Below, in pieces: positions 1 to 12,800 of a stretch of DNA of 64,000 nucleotides. A program made the translations under genes and the position numbers. Numbering within the stretch: the stretch's first letter is position 1; each line of letters opens with the position of its first letter. Below the pieces are notes generated by a model, which did not search any database, was not told where the DNA came from, and worked only from the letters and a program-made list of their open reading frames with translations. Source of the stretch: Scortum barcoo (Eukaryota > Chordata > Actinopteri > Centrarchiformes > Terapontidae); the NCBI GenBank assembly GCA_023238725.1, contig CM041534.1, forward strand, positions 25,026,303 through 25,090,302, given 5' to 3'.

Positions 1-1560
1 CATTTTCAGCAACTCATTTTAAGAAACAAAAAAAGATGTTAAACTTTGTTAACGTCGGTCCAACACGCTGAAACATCAACACGTCTTCAGGTCGACATGT
101 TGGAGATGTTTCACACAGCTGTTTATGCCACGTCGTGTTCGTGTCAGCTGATGAATGGAAGTCTGTCTTTCAGCTCTGCGTTTGGTCTCCTCCACCTCCT
201 TCAGCTGCTAAACGCTCCACCAGCTGCTGTTTGAGGCTCAGCAGGTCGAGCACTGAGGATTTTTACAGCTTTAACTGCTGACGGAGAAGAAAAAGAAACT
301 AAATCTTCCAAAAAGAAAGGTCTGCTTGTGAAACTGTTTCAGATTCAGTCAGCCCGTTTTTAAAGCAGAGTTTTGTATAATTACAGGGAACGGCACAAAA
401 TTATAGAAGATGAAGACGCTGTCGGAGAGACCGGGTCATCTCTGCACCCTGAACACACAAACACCCAAAACAATATTTCTCTCAGCAGCAGTAAACATGT
501 GAGGAGATTACAGATTAGATTAAAACGTCCTCGGCGTTTTACTGCAGCTGCACACAAAGCTCTGCTCCTGAGGTTAAACACACGTTATGTTTAAAACACA
601 CACACACACAATGTGTCTTTTGTTCCTCTACAGACATCTGGACCTGGTTGTCATGGTTTCACAAAGCCAAAAGTCTGTCATTTGAACCCCAGACCACACA
701 CACACACAAACACACAGTGCCTGATGGGAAATCCAGACATGCCGTCCAAACGAATCAGAGGTTGAACTCTCTTTTTCCTGATCTGCACCCAGAAGAGTCT
801 CTCAGATGATCCCAAAAGACTCCAAATTTTAAAAGATGTTTAATGAAGATAAAACGAGGACTCAGATGTGTGTGTGTTGAACTAAAGACACTAAAACAGA
901 CGAGTGTTCTTATAAAAACTGACGTTGATCTTTGTGTTTTAGATGAACTTTATTTAAAATCTGCAGATCAGATCAGATCGGATCAGGTCAGGCGGGGTCC
1001 TGCGGTCTTGGAGCAGACTGAAGATCTGAAGTCTGACTCTGCAGAAACTCGTCTCACAGTCACAGGAAAGTTTTCCCGTTGGCGACCCGTCAGTCCAGGT
1101 CTGACCCTGAAACGAGTCCACAGACCTGCAGAAATGTTCTTGGCACCGAGATCTTCACCACCTCAGATAACCTCAGAGTAACGCAGAACAAACCGAACCA
1201 CAGCACAGTGAATGAGCGTGTGCATGAAATCAGAACTGTTACATAAAGTATGTCTGTTGGCACAGAGACGCAGAGCTGAGGTGGAAAAGCTGACCTGCAG
1301 AAAACTGGTTTGTTGACTGACTGGAAACACAAAGAACATTTCACATAAACTGTTTCTGAGAGTTCACATCTTCATAAAAGGATTTTAAATCATAAAGTTT
1401 TTCTTTATGCAAAAAGAGCGAATCGACGTTTGAACGATGAACTCTGGATTCTCTGTAGGTTCATCAAACTTTGATTTGTTCATCTCGGACTCTGCTCCAG
1501 CCTGACCTGCAGCTCCACATTTTCAGGAGATTCGTTCCCACCTGCTGCAGCGCGAAGACA
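1..1560. other. gene-poor left flank, nothing recognised
   Basis: I see no exon with homology or convincing splice context here. The open frames are short and look random. Bases 155-235 read on the minus strand resemble part of a dispersed repeat also seen near 23.5 kb (a shared motif like AGGTGGAGGAGACCAAAC). Short CA runs lie near 600 and 700. Confidence 0.5.
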
Positions 1561-1580
1561 AAACTCACCGCCAAACTCAC

Positions 1581-1795
1581 CTTCATGCGTAAAAGCGCAA
1601 AACGTCTCCGCGCGCATCAGAGAGACTCACCTCTGCAGCTCCCGGACGGTCCTCGTCTCTCAAACTCTCAGACTGTCTCTGCAGATCTGAAGAGGTTTCG
1701 CTCCGTTGACGCCTCCTGGATCTGTGCGCGTCCCCGCTGCAGCCAACAGAGCGCCGGGAGCGCGCAGGACGGACAGACAGACAGAAACTTAATTT
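1581..1795 (-). promoter_or_regulatory. possible CpG-rich first exon of a leftward gene
   Basis: This GC- and CpG-rich patch stands out from AT-rich surroundings. Read on the minus strand it contains three GTGAGT donor-type motifs (plus-strand ACTCAC at 1625-1630, 1575-1580 and 1563-1568). The first follows CTGCAGAG and the second follows CATGAAG. This is what a first exon with alternative donors would look like, with the gene body beyond the left edge. No protein family was recognised, and the product is unknown. Confidence 0.3.
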
Positions 1796-1799
1796 AATA

Positions 1800-3260
1800 G
1801 CCGAAGATTGAAGAGTGAAATCTGATTTATCAGGTTCCACCTAATTATCCGAGCTCTGATGATCAGTCAGGCAGAGGTTTGTTCAAACTGACCAATAAAC
1901 CAAACACTTCAGAAACATTTCAGCAAACAGCAAATCTGTCTCAGTTTACTGAAGCGCATTTTCTGTCAGAGATTTGGTATTTTTTAGGAGTTTTGCTAAA
2001 TTTTTATCAACAAAATATTTTGTCTCATTTACTGTAATTGAGTTACTGTTAGTTTTTTTAACATCCACAGAAACCTACAGAAGCTGCAGCTCTGCACCAA
2101 CCTGAGCACCGCCTGCTCACATGTCCATAATCTGTCTGTTATTCTGATTCAACTTTAACCTATGGAGAGCTTTATCCATTTAGTAAAGTAATTCATCCAA
2201 GCTGGGAGTCTCCTCATTCAGAGCCTGCAGGAAGATTTAATGAGTTCAAACATTAAAGAAGAAGCTTTGATTCGCTCACCGAGAACGAACCCTGACTTTA
2301 AAAAAGGCCTCTGGTCCTCATCAGACTAAATGAATCCTCAAACCTCCTGAAGGATTCCTGGTGTCCCCCGAGACCTTAAAAACGTCCCCCAAACTTTCCC
2401 TGAACACATCAAACATCAAAACCACAACAGAGATCTCTGAAGGACGATGAAAGTGTGTGTGTGTGTGTGCTGGGGGAAGCGTTTGAATACCATCGTCTTC
2501 ATTTCGACATGTCCCTTCGTATCCCAGCACATTATGATTAAGATGGTTATCGTGCTCAGTTTCATCTCTCTGCCAGAAAAGTGGTAAATATTCATTAAGA
2601 AATTTTAGCCCATCACACTCTGAGGTGTTTGATCAGAGATTTCACTTCTCTATAAACTTTATCACAACTGTCATAACTCACAGTAAAGAAGGTCGCTCAC
2701 AGTGACATTATCGAGACCAGAAGTGTGAAAAACTGAAACTTCATGTGTTGTTTCAGAGGTCTTTCTCCAGCTGAAAGTTGGATTTTGTTTGGAGGAAGTT
2801 AAATGAAAACTTCCAGCAACACAAACACACTTTTTATGTCAACATTTTATTTTCCATGACGAATATCAAATTAAAATCATCACATCATAGGGAAAACTTG
2901 AGACATAATGCACAACTTTTTGGAAAGAGTAAAGTTTTTTTTGTCTGAAACAGTTTCATGTTGTTTTTCAGGGAATTTCTGTGTGTGTGTGTTTTGTCCA
3001 AAAGTAAACAGTGCAGTGCTTTCATCAGCATAAACATTAATTAAACACTGTGTTTTAACATTTTTATCCCATCAGAAGTCACAAGTTTGAAAAAACATTG
3101 TAAACCTGTGAAGTGAAATTATGGAAATATTAATATGATCAAGTTTTTCGGATTTCAAATAGTTATCTCTTTCATATAAAATTCATTTAATTATGGTGTG
3201 TTTGCATGTTTTAATGATAAAGCAACACAAGACCGAGGTGTTTGTTCTCTGCTGCACGTC
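1800..3260. other. intergenic, no gene seen
   Basis: AT-rich sequence with a short GT run near 2455-2470. On the minus strand an AATAAA hexamer falls at 2846-2851, which could serve a transcript from serpinf2, but no exon is supported. Confidence 0.4.
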
Positions 3261-3264
3261 TGAA

Positions 3265-3610
3265 TCTACTTTAAAGAAAAGGTTTAACAGTTTGGGAAAT
3301 ATTTTTATTTGGCTGTTTGCAGAGAGATGAGAGGATTGATTCCCCTCTCGTGCCTTCACGATGACTCCAGGATGTCACTTTGCCCGAACAAGAAACAGTC
3401 CTACAGATATCCCCAAACCCCACACTGATTTTGTACAGATCACACAAAACAAAAATAACGTGGTAATTTGTGCTTTAAAGATGCTCAAACGTAGATTTTG
3501 TTTCAGACAGAACCAGGCTAACTGTTTCCCTACTGTTTCCAGTCTTTATGCTAAGCTAACCAGTTGCTATCTGCAGCTTCATATTTACTCAAAAGAGCAG
3601 CATTGATATT
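3265..3610 (+). repeat. teleost dispersed repeat copy (MITE/SINE-like)
   Basis: The segment starts with text like ACAGTTTGGGAAATATT, has AGAGATGAGAGGATTGAT in the middle and ends with GTCTTTATGCTAAGCTAACC. I recognise this order from a very common teleost dispersed repeat with the GCTAAGCTAAGC core. A shorter related fragment lies at 38025-38090. It sits in the 3' flank of serpinf2, and the minus-strand AATAAA at 3304-3309 inside it could be that gene's poly(A) signal. Family name not assigned. Confidence 0.5.
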
Positions 3611-3690
3611 TTCATTTAACTCTCAGCGAACATGTCACACTTTTCCTTTGAGGCTTCAGGCAGGTACAGAGTCGTCCTGTTTGCAGTAGG

Positions 3691-6600
3691 TTACTTCTTC
3701 TTCCTGTCGCTGCTCTCCAGTCGGTTTACGCTGCATGACTGCGAGCTGCTTCCCTCTGCAGGCTCTGTCTCGCTGCACGAGCTGTTGCTGTGTTTGTTAT
3801 TATCTGTCACAGGTTGGTCGCTCATGGTTGTGTTGGATTGAGAGTCGTCATTGAGAATGGGGGCGGGGTTTGTGACGATGCCCATGAAGAGAGGGGCAAG
3901 AGAAGTATCATGGACAAGGGCGAAGAGGAAGGGGGAGTTGACGGAGAAGAGGGACACCGATCGCATGGAGGTCACAACAGTGGTAGCTGATGCCTCCACG
4001 CCTTCCTCACTGAGCTCTACGGTGCTGGCGTGGCGGACACCTGTCACCCTCAGAGGGCGGTCAGAGATCCCAGAAAGGTTGGGAAATGAAAACAGAGAGC
4101 CGAGGCCTGATGGAGAGAACCAGAAAAAAAGAAAAACAGGGAAAGTTAGAGACTGAAGCATCTGAAGTTCATGTGGACGGTCATGGACATTTCTTGTCTC
4201 TTGTTTCTATTAAAAAAAATAACGAGCCAAAACTTAACTGTCATAGGTTCTGTACTCAAACCAAAAGCACTTCATTTCTGACAGTAACTAACTAGATACC
4301 TTAACAAAACATTAGCTTAATAGATATGGCACAAGCTTATGTTTCAGGTAACTATCACACAGTCTATTCCTTTAAAGGTGAATAGAAATAGTCAATGAGT
4401 CCACAAAACTGTTGTGTCATTGAACTTTATTATATGCATGAGCCAAGATAAAATGTTTAATAAAATTAAACATGTTTGAGATGATGGGAGCATGCCACAA
4501 CTCTGACAGAACTCTCATGATTTTATTCCAACATTGGAGGTTTGTCATTGAAATCACATTGAAAGTCGTTTGGTGTGAGGTTATGTCTTCTGTCTTAGTG
4601 GGGTTTTGAGTCTCACCCATGTTGGTCAATGCTTCCTGGAGCTCCTGGCGGTACTGTAGCTTCACCTTGGGTAAGTTGACTTGCATTGTTTTCTCCTGAG
4701 GTAGACGTCTGTAGAGGTCGGAGATGTTCAGTTTGGGAAGAGTCAATGTCACATTTCCTCTTCCTGGCAAGGGCATGACGATTAAGAAGCTGGTGTTTCC
4801 TTTGAAGGGAAAACTGGCGACCTGGACAAGAGAGGATTTTACTTCATATGGACTAAATCCCAACATATGGTGGTTAAAGGTGAGCTGAGAACACTTGTTA
4901 TTATTATTGATAATTGGCTGTATGGTAAAGTTGCATAACTTGACACCTTAAACATAAATCTGGGCAACATTTTTACCACTGGTGGCAGCGAGCTAAGTGA
5001 TGTGGGCAAAACATTCAATTACTGCAATAGCAACACAGAAAAGAGCATTCCTGTTTGGACACCAAGGCCAATCCAGATGGTCCTGATTTAACTGGAACAT
5101 CTGATCACCTCACAGGAGAGAGAGAATAAGAGATACAGGATGTCAGCATAGTAGTGTAGTCCTGATAAACTACTTTGGAAAAGAGAAGTGTTATATCTCG
5201 TCAAATCTGTTAAGTTTTCATGTTTGTCATGCTTCTGTTTCCTGTTCTGGCGTGTCTTTTATTTTGAAATCCCTAACTCTCCTCTCGTTTCAGGTCCCTT
5301 AACTTCCTGCCCTTGTGTGTTTCTCCCGCTTGTGAGATTGTCTGCCCCGCCCTGATTGTTTCCACCTGTTCACCATTACCTCTTGTGTATATATATTGTC
5401 TGCGTTTCCGTTGTTGCCAGATTGTTCTCTGCATCTTGTCATGTCACATCACAATTTTTCATGTCTTCTTGATCAACCAAGTATGAGTGTAAGATCTAGC
5501 TTTTATTAAAACCCTTAAAAACTCTCCTGCCTCTCATTGTCCTGCATTTGGGTCTGTCTGCTTTGAGCCACCGTAACAAGATGCGTTGGTGTGTGAAAGC
5601 CTTGTGGCCCTTCTTGGCTCCTCTTGTGGTGATGAGCATTATCGGCATCACTGATGTACCCATGAATGCCAGGGTTACCTGTGCTTCCAGCTCTGGATCG
5701 TCCAGCAAGCGCAGAGGGTACTGGGCGGACTTCATCATGTCCACAGATACTGAGTTCTGGTTGTCCAGGTAAAACACTCCCTTCGAGGTCACTTGGGGGT
5801 CAAACTGTGTCTGCCATTCACCTGATAAACACATGGAGAAGCAAGAGGGAATTATTAGTAACTTAATTTTTATAATTAGTAATCACTGAACATTAGAACA
5901 CCTTATCTACTCTCCTGTTTGTAATAAAGAATATCAAGGAGCTGCCCTGTTCTGAGTGTCTGGTCATGAATAGTGTTTGCTGATGATGTTGTCCTTCTGG
6001 CTCAGACAGCGATCTCTAATGTGAAATGAACAGCAATGAAAAGTTGCAATAATCAAGACTGACACTGGTTTGGTTTTGGAGACTTTGTTAGAAAATAATG
6101 CTCAGAATTCAGCATTCTCTTTTCTTCCAAACCAGTTATGGTCAGTTTTTCCTTTTAACAGAAGGCAGGCTAACACAGATTAAAGCAATCGGCATGAAGT
6201 TACTCTGCAGATGAGCTGGCAGAATCAAGTAGACGTTATTATCGAGCGGCTGCTCTACAGCTGGAATGATGAAGTGGTTCTGGTCAGGATGCTCCTATGA
6301 TGACTTCCCTTTGGGGCTCTGGATAAACTGGACAGTTTTCATATCCCAACTAGCCAGAAAGCTCTTTGGATCCCCAAAGAGGTGTTTTTGTAGGGAGAAA
6401 GACAAAGAAAGAGAGGCTATTCTTAGATAGAGACACTAAAGTCAGGTCAAGTCAAGTAACCCAGAGTTAAAATATTTTTTAGAGAAGACAGCTGATCAGC
6501 TAAGGAGGTACAGTTGAGATATCATTTAAAAAAATGGTACCCAGGTGCCCTTTTTAAATTCTGCACACTCAAAGTGCTGCTGAAACGTGATTTGTTCCAT

Positions 6601-8853
6601 GTACTCATTGCCTTGTCTTCACTATCTATTTAAATCACCACACTCTTTGGTCTTTGGTGGAATGATTCACCTTTGAAGTACACAGCATTCATGAGCATCA
6701 GCACCACGTCAGTTGGAATACTTTCCAGGAAGTTGGGGATGTGACCATTGGTCACATTTTCCACCCACTGGTTGACCTCATCCACAGAGACTAGAGGGAC
6801 AGGCTGTGAGCGGTACCTGAAGAAGGGAGGTAAAAACACATCTTTTTACTTACACAGAAAACACAGTGTGTATAAATTCTCCACATGACCAGCAGCCGCC
6901 ACAAGGCTCAAGCCTTCTTTCCCATTCAAGCTGTCACTTGACCACCTAATCCTCCATTTACCTGTTACCTCCCCAGTATATGTAACCCTTATTCATGCCC
7001 ATTTGCCCAGTTTCCTGCCCTTACACTTTTTTTTTTACCATGGCTGATCTCTATTTGTCAACCTTTTGCTTGTCTTGGTTAGTAATCAGTCACAGTTGTC
7101 TGAATTTGGGTCCAAGCTTTGTGCTGAACCATTGGTATTATCGTTTATTGAGACTTGCAAACTCAGTCTGAACTCAAATGTGTGCAAGATGCTGAAGATC
7201 TACAGGAGTAATTCAGTGAGAAAGAATTACATTCAACCAGTGTGTGTCTATGGCCTAACTGCAGTTGATACCTTGCCAGAGAGTCCTCAACAAAAGACAA
7301 TTTCACTTCAAATCCTGATGAAGGAAGGGAGAGAAAGAGGAAAACATAAAGCCCATGGGTTGAATTTTACACCAAATTACTTAAGAACCCTCATCATTTC
7401 AAGATCCATCATCACTCACCTGGTTTCAGGTACATGCGTGTTGCCACCTCCACCAACGACGTGTTTCTGAAATGAGGTACAAGGCCTCCCAGGATATGAT
7501 GGTAACATGGCAGACCGTTGGCATGAAGGCTCTTCAGCAGAAGCTTCTCTGTCTCGTTGCGAGCACCTGAAACAACAAATTCAGTCTGAACAAAAGTGTT
7601 TCTAAAGAATGAACAACATGAGGCTTTACATGTGAAACTTTTCTTGAGGTAGAGAGAAGTTTTTTCTTTTTCTGTTGTTTGATGCTCATTAGAAACAGAA
7701 ACAAAGGTTCTTGTGGGTGATACCAGAGGAAAGGTCCTGTTGTTTTGATCAAAACTTTTATCTTCTGTACAGTCATTATTGGTAAGTCCCAGCACGTCAG
7801 GTTCAGCACTATTTTTTCTATAAGGTGTACAAAAGGATATGTTAGCATGTTAGCTGAAAGTAAACCTGTGGCAGATGGGATATGGCCTCTAATTTTAGAG
7901 ATATCCTGAAATTAATTTAAGTGGTAGACAAGTGGAATTCTTGACCCGTTGGTGGTGGTAGATAAAATGTTCATCCTTTATTCCACAAAGTTTGTCTCAG
8001 GCTTTGCCTAAGTAGGAGATGGAAATGACAACTGCTAACTCATCTTACCATCAGCATGTCTTCGAACAAATGGAGACACAGCTTGTGAATCAGTGTAAAA
8101 GCTCAGTCTCCCCATAAATGCAAGAAATTGGTCTTTCTGTTTGTCTGTGCTTTTATTATCTTGACAACCATTGATCTGATTGACTTCACACTTGGTGGGT
8201 GTGTTGTTGAGGACCCAAAGGAAGTGCAGACTGAGTGTGAAGTTGTTTAGAGGAGCGGTTCTCACGTAAGTAAGAAACGTGCCCTGCAGAGCCAACACAG
8301 TCTCAGATCTCAGATCCAGTGTTTGAGACATATGTATGCACAAGTTTAAATAACAAATGAAACATTATATTTTTAATGGAGGCCAAGCAAACAGGCACAG
8401 CAATAGTTGGCTAAATTCTGAGCTGTTGATTTTATGACTAAATGAGATTAAACTCTGACTAACCTAAGGTGAGCTGTGCAAGGGCGAAGGCCAGGCTCAG
8501 AGGTGATAGCACAACATTTGGCTGCTGTGGACCAATAGGAAGCTTCTCCAGGAGCTCTAGACCCAGCCGCTCTATAGCGCCTCCTATTGCCCTGTATTCC
8601 TCAGGGCTACGAATTCCTCCACAGCCATGTACTTTGTCCTCCGTCTCCTCCTCTTCCTCTGCAGGACTGGAGACATCAGGAGCTCCTGGGGTGGGCTCCT
8701 CCTACAAACAGGAGGACAGACATGGTTCACTCTCTGAAGGTCAGTTACATGCAGGACAAACAGAAAATGAAAAGGTAGTTTACAAGAAGAGCTTCTTACA
8801 GTCAGTCCCAGACACCAGAGACAGAGCAAGGAAAGAAGAAGACACAGCTTCAT
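3691..8853 (-). CDS. serpinf2: alpha-2-antiplasmin-like serpin, 8 coding exons, complete
   Basis: Coding exons on the minus strand are 8853-8800, 8701-8464, 7566-7420, 7314-7272, 6816-6671, 5821-5679, 4821-4617 and 4106-3691. All have GT-AG ends and compatible phases, giving 1392 nt and 463 residues. The start MKLCLLLSLLCLWCLGLT is a signal peptide. An acidic N-terminal segment follows, then the serpin fold. The last exon carries the hinge VELSEEGVEASATTVV, a reactive loop with Arg at the position aligning with the mammalian P1 Arg (TSMR before SVS), and the serpin signature FSVNSPFLFAL. A polar C-terminal tail ends in three lysines. Mammalian alpha-2-antiplasmin is a liver-made plasma inhibitor of plasmin whose C-terminal lysines bind plasmin kringles. 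Length and order match SERPINF2 better than SERPINF1, which lacks inhibitory loop chemistry. Exon 7314-7272 is only 43 nt and easily missed. Confidence 0.93.
5215..5580 (+). repeat. LTR-like dispersed element in serpinf2 intron
   Basis: The segment contains TTGTCTGCCCCGCCCTGATTG, then GTGTATATATATTG (TATA-like), then TTTATTAAAACCC, and closes with CCTGCATTTGGGTC and ACCGTAACA. This arrangement resembles a teleost LTR-type repeat I recognise by these motifs. It lies in the intron between serpinf2 exons 5821-5679 and 4821-4617 and ends about 100 bp from exon 5679. No internal coding region accompanies it. Superfamily uncertain. Confidence 0.4.
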
Positions 8854-8868
8854 TTCCAAATAACCAGC
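8800..8868 (-). other. serpinf2: serpinf2 start exon with 3' splice site fixing its 5' edge
   Basis: On the minus strand a good acceptor, CAATGTTTTTCAG, precedes 8868. The exon then holds 15 nt of leader and the ATG at 8853 in the context GGAAATGAAG. The donor at 8800 is ACT followed by GTAAGA. This places the first exon further upstream, consistent with the candidate at 9731-9770. Confidence 0.75.
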
Positions 8869-9730
8869 CTGAAAAACATTGAGAGAGAACATGAGAGAAA
8901 CTAAAATACTGTAGATGACTGTAAAACATGGCCTGATGAATAATATGTCCAGAATAAACAGAAGAAAACTGTTTAACTGGGCTTCTTGTTTACATCCTGC
9001 AGCAGCTTTTTGAAAAAAGTTCTTATGCTTAAATTTAATTTTGAAAATGGTTCTTTTCAAGCACCTGAACACAAACACTAAGACCACCACTGAAACTGTA
9101 TCTGACTTAGTAACATCCTGGCAAGTTAGCATCTTCTTTAGCATAGTATGCTAGCATTTATGTTAAAGTTCAGCTGAAGCTCATAGAAACTGGTGTCCTG
9201 TTATAATATAATCTTGTCCTGTTGGTGCAACTCGGTGGATGACCTGAGGTGTTAGGATTCATCCTCTGGTTGTCCATGCTAAATTTCATCAAGTGTTGTA
9301 AAGATATTTTAGATATTTTAGATATTTAAAGTCATTTGACCCACAGAGCTTTACTGTCAGTCTGTTCAGTAGGTTTTAGTAGGAGTCAATCAAGGTTTCA
9401 GATACGCCTGCTGTGTTTGCCAGCGGACTAAAGGTTACTGTTTCAGAGCCTTTTTTTGGCTGAGCTACGATACACTGAATACACAGAAAACAAAACACAG
9501 TGAACTACATGAACTTCATGAATCTAGCAGGACAGGATGAGATCAGGCACAGTGTGGATGTATGGATCTGTGGAGGTTCATCTTCTCTGTCTAAGATGAT
9601 GAATCTCATCGTGTCTTTGTAAAGTAAAGATCATTTTAGCAGCATTGAAACTGATCCTGAAACCCCGCACCCACACACCAAATCAGGACACAGTTGAAAA
9701 AGGTTTTGGTGAAATGAAAGAAGAACTCAC

Positions 9731-9770
9731 CTGGCTTGTGTGTGATGTGGAGGCAGATGATGAGAAACCA
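9731..9770 (-). promoter_or_regulatory. serpinf2: probable serpinf2 5'UTR exon 1 (outer edge approximate)
   Basis: A strong donor (AAGCCAG then GTGAGTTCTT on the minus strand) ends at 9731, with an AT-rich TTATTTTATTC stretch about 70 nt upstream that could act as a TATA-like element. It would splice to the acceptor at 8868. No reading frame is needed here. The transcription start is inferred, not seen. Confidence 0.5.
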
Positions 9771-9885
9771 AAAGGGGTTAAAAGATCAGATGAATAAAAT
9801 AAGAGTAAAAACAGATATGGTCGACCTTCTCCAGGCTGGGCAGCGTAGTGGCTGGACTCAACCACTGCTGCCCCCTTTTTGGCCG

Positions 9886-9898
9886 GTTAATGATCAAC
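9886..9898 (-). promoter_or_regulatory. HNF1-like site upstream of serpinf2
   Basis: The 13-mer GTTAATGATCAAC differs at one position from the HNF1 consensus GTTAATNATTAAC and is almost palindromic. It lies about 120-170 bp upstream of the candidate first exon. HNF1 drives many liver plasma-protein genes, so the position fits a hepatic serpin promoter. Confidence 0.5.
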
Positions 9899-9899
9899 C

Positions 9900-12800
9900 C
9901 TGGACTGATCATGGCTGCATCTGTAAAACTGAAGACAAACTGCCTGTCACACTCTTTGTAGAGTTAACAGAAACTTTAGTTTCACAATAATAATTTACGA
10001 ATAGTTCTACTATCTTTTTATCTCACAATCGTTACAGTTTTACAGCCCCTTATGCAATGATTATGAACTATTGATTAAAATCAGAAGCTCATAATGGGAC
10101 ATTGATCTAGATTGCAGTTCAAATTATGAATGAATATATTAATGACAGTTTGCATATTTAACCTAACCCTAACAAGTAGTGGACGTAACAAGTCAATAAT
10201 TATTAATATTTCCAATTATGCATAAGAATTCAAATATTCCTGCAGAGCCCACACATCATTTTTCATCAGTCTTTCACTGATAGACAAATGCTTTAACAGC
10301 TGCCACATAACCGTCAGCCGCTAGTTGTCTCATGTTTTAACTTTAAAGAAGCTAACCAAGCTAAGTTAGACTGAACTAATCCAGCACTCATTTCACAGAA
10401 ATGAGCTCAAAGTGAGTCTCAGTATTTCAGCTGCTTTGTGCATTGAACGTCCTTCAGCTTTGTGCCTTCATGGTGCTCTGCACATACATCCAACAGAGAG
10501 AGTGGGCGAGTATTTGTCTTGTTCTGACCGCCCAAACAAGCTAAACGCCCCCACAATGCAGTGCTGCCGCAAACAGGATCCTTCCTCCGCCTCCGTTCAC
10601 CTTCATCCCCCTGATTTCAGAGCACAAAGTGAACACAGTGACACGTTCACACATCAGGAATCTGTTTGTGCTGACAGCTGAACTGAACACACCTGAAGAG
10701 CTGACGCTTCACTTTTAGAGTTTTAGAGACTAAAAACTTTTTAACTAATGTTTGTGTTTCCCTCCAGATGATGATCCAGTAAAACCTTCGACAGTACTGT
10801 TCTTTAACAGTTTGGGGAAAATCTCCTCTCCAGGTTCCTACATGTGGTGCAAAGTTTGAAACCAGAAGAGTAAAATTAGAGACGTTCAGCTGCTCACACA
10901 CATACTGAGGTTTATTTCAGAGCTTTAGAGTGAAAGAAACAATCACCATGTTAATAAAAGAGAGAAAACCCATCCAGTTCCTCCCACTCTGCTGCCTGAC
11001 TTCCAGTAATACACACACAACACACACATCTGCCAGCTGAACACACACATCACACACACATCACACACACACATCCACACACACACACATACACACACAC
11101 ACACTCGAAACCAGCCGATAGACAACAAGGCGACGATGGATTTACTCAAACAGCTGAAGAAAATCTGTTTGTTTTTCATGTTGAGCTCAACTTTGCTGAA
11201 CTTTGACTGGCAAATTTGTGCAGACGACACAAAACCAGCCGCTTTGACAGAGCCGAGGATGGAAACGTTTTTCTTCTGTAACGTTTTTATTAAACACACA
11301 GTGAACAAATATCAGCTATCAGGAGCATCAGGAGGGCTTCAATAAAAATACTGAATACTTCCATGAGGAGGTGCCACTGTCTCAGAGGACTCCACTGAAA
11401 CACGACTTTAATCCTCATTATCTTAATTATTTGTGACCTTTAGCTGTCGGCTCAGTTCAGGTGAAGGTTTCATCTGACCGCTCTGATCCTGTTTTTATTG
11501 ATCGGACTGAAAGAAGAAGTGTGAATCAGTCCAATATCTTATCAAGTGAAATGAGAAAGAAAAACACTGATGACGCCTTCACATGAGATCTGAAGTTCTG
11601 ATGCACAAAATATGACTTTTATTTATTCAAGTGTTGTTTATGCTGCTGCTAAATGTACAGATGGGTGGCAGTTTAAAGGAAAGTAAAGTGTGACATGAAG
11701 CCTCTTTTTACAGATTGACGGTGCATCTGTGTCTGCATTCATCACGTGTCTCCTCATTTATTTTTAGTCGTGACCCGTCAGTATGAGTGAACGGAGTATT
11801 AACACAGAGAGAAGAGTTTTTCTGAGCTAGCTTGTTGTTTCCTCTCAGTGTTTCTTGTGTTGGTCCAGTTTGAATCCACTGCTTGTTCAGTTAAAGGCTC
11901 TTCAGATGCTGCAGAGGGGACGGATGATGTGACAGTTGATGCACATGATGCATTTCGTGTTTATTCCTCCTTTAAACTGTCTGCGTTGGATCTGGTTGGT
12001 GCTCAGGCTGCAGCTTTAATAATACATAATAATAATGAACTCAATAAACTTCTCTTATTATTTTGAGGTTTATAACAGAGAGCAGGTTAACTCACTGCAG
12101 TGGGTTTGTGTTGATCTGCAGTCACTTTACAGCTGATGGTTACCCACTGTAATATAATAAAACTTCATCATGAGTCCTTTCCCTGTGAAACAGAGGGAAC
12201 AACAAGAAAAATACATTATGACCATTCATCTTTTTAAAAAGTATTTCTTAATATCCAGTGAAGTTCAGTACTGTTGGTTGTCTCTTTACTCCGTCTTTAT
12301 TTTTCTGCTGCTTCATGGTTTGATGCTGTTTCTGTTGCTGTTGTTGTCATTTCTGCATTACACTGCCTCCTCTTTGTCTGATATTTCATGTTATCACAGT
12401 TCATCTTTGTTGGTGGTGGCAGCTGAAAATGGTCGGTAGGTCACATTAACAGAAATGTTGGTGAGCGTCCACCAGATGACAGCAGAGTTTCAGCTGAGGA
12501 GACGCTGCTCTTCTTACTCAGAGAGGATCTGCTCTTTGGTGGGAAAATGAAACAGGATGGAAATTTATTTGACCCTGACTGAAGGTTGTGGCATCCTTTC
12601 TGTTAAATTCACTGAAGCTTCATCTTCATAATCAGAAAACATCTGCATCAGTAAATCCTACAAACAATGAAGCATTTAGACGTTTTTAGACCTTCATCAC
12701 ACTTCGAACCACCGTAGAGGACTTCTGACGGGGTTTATCTCCGTCCAGGAAAAGTTTTATTTTATCCCCTTTTCACTTTAGTTTTTAGCTTTGTTAAAAT

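Noticed and set aside
7066..7470. 134-codon plus-strand frame
   Set aside because: Antisense to serpinf2 exons at 7272-7314 and 7420-7566; shadow of the real gene.
8584..9144. 186-codon minus-strand open frame over the serpinf2 start
   Set aside because: It reads through two introns. Only the MKLCLLLSLLCLWCLGLT part is exonic; the rest conflicts with the spliced serpin frame.
11136..11345. Plus-strand frame beginning with a signal-peptide-like stretch
   Set aside because: Short, no family similarity, no neighbouring exons, and it lies beside a CA microsatellite.
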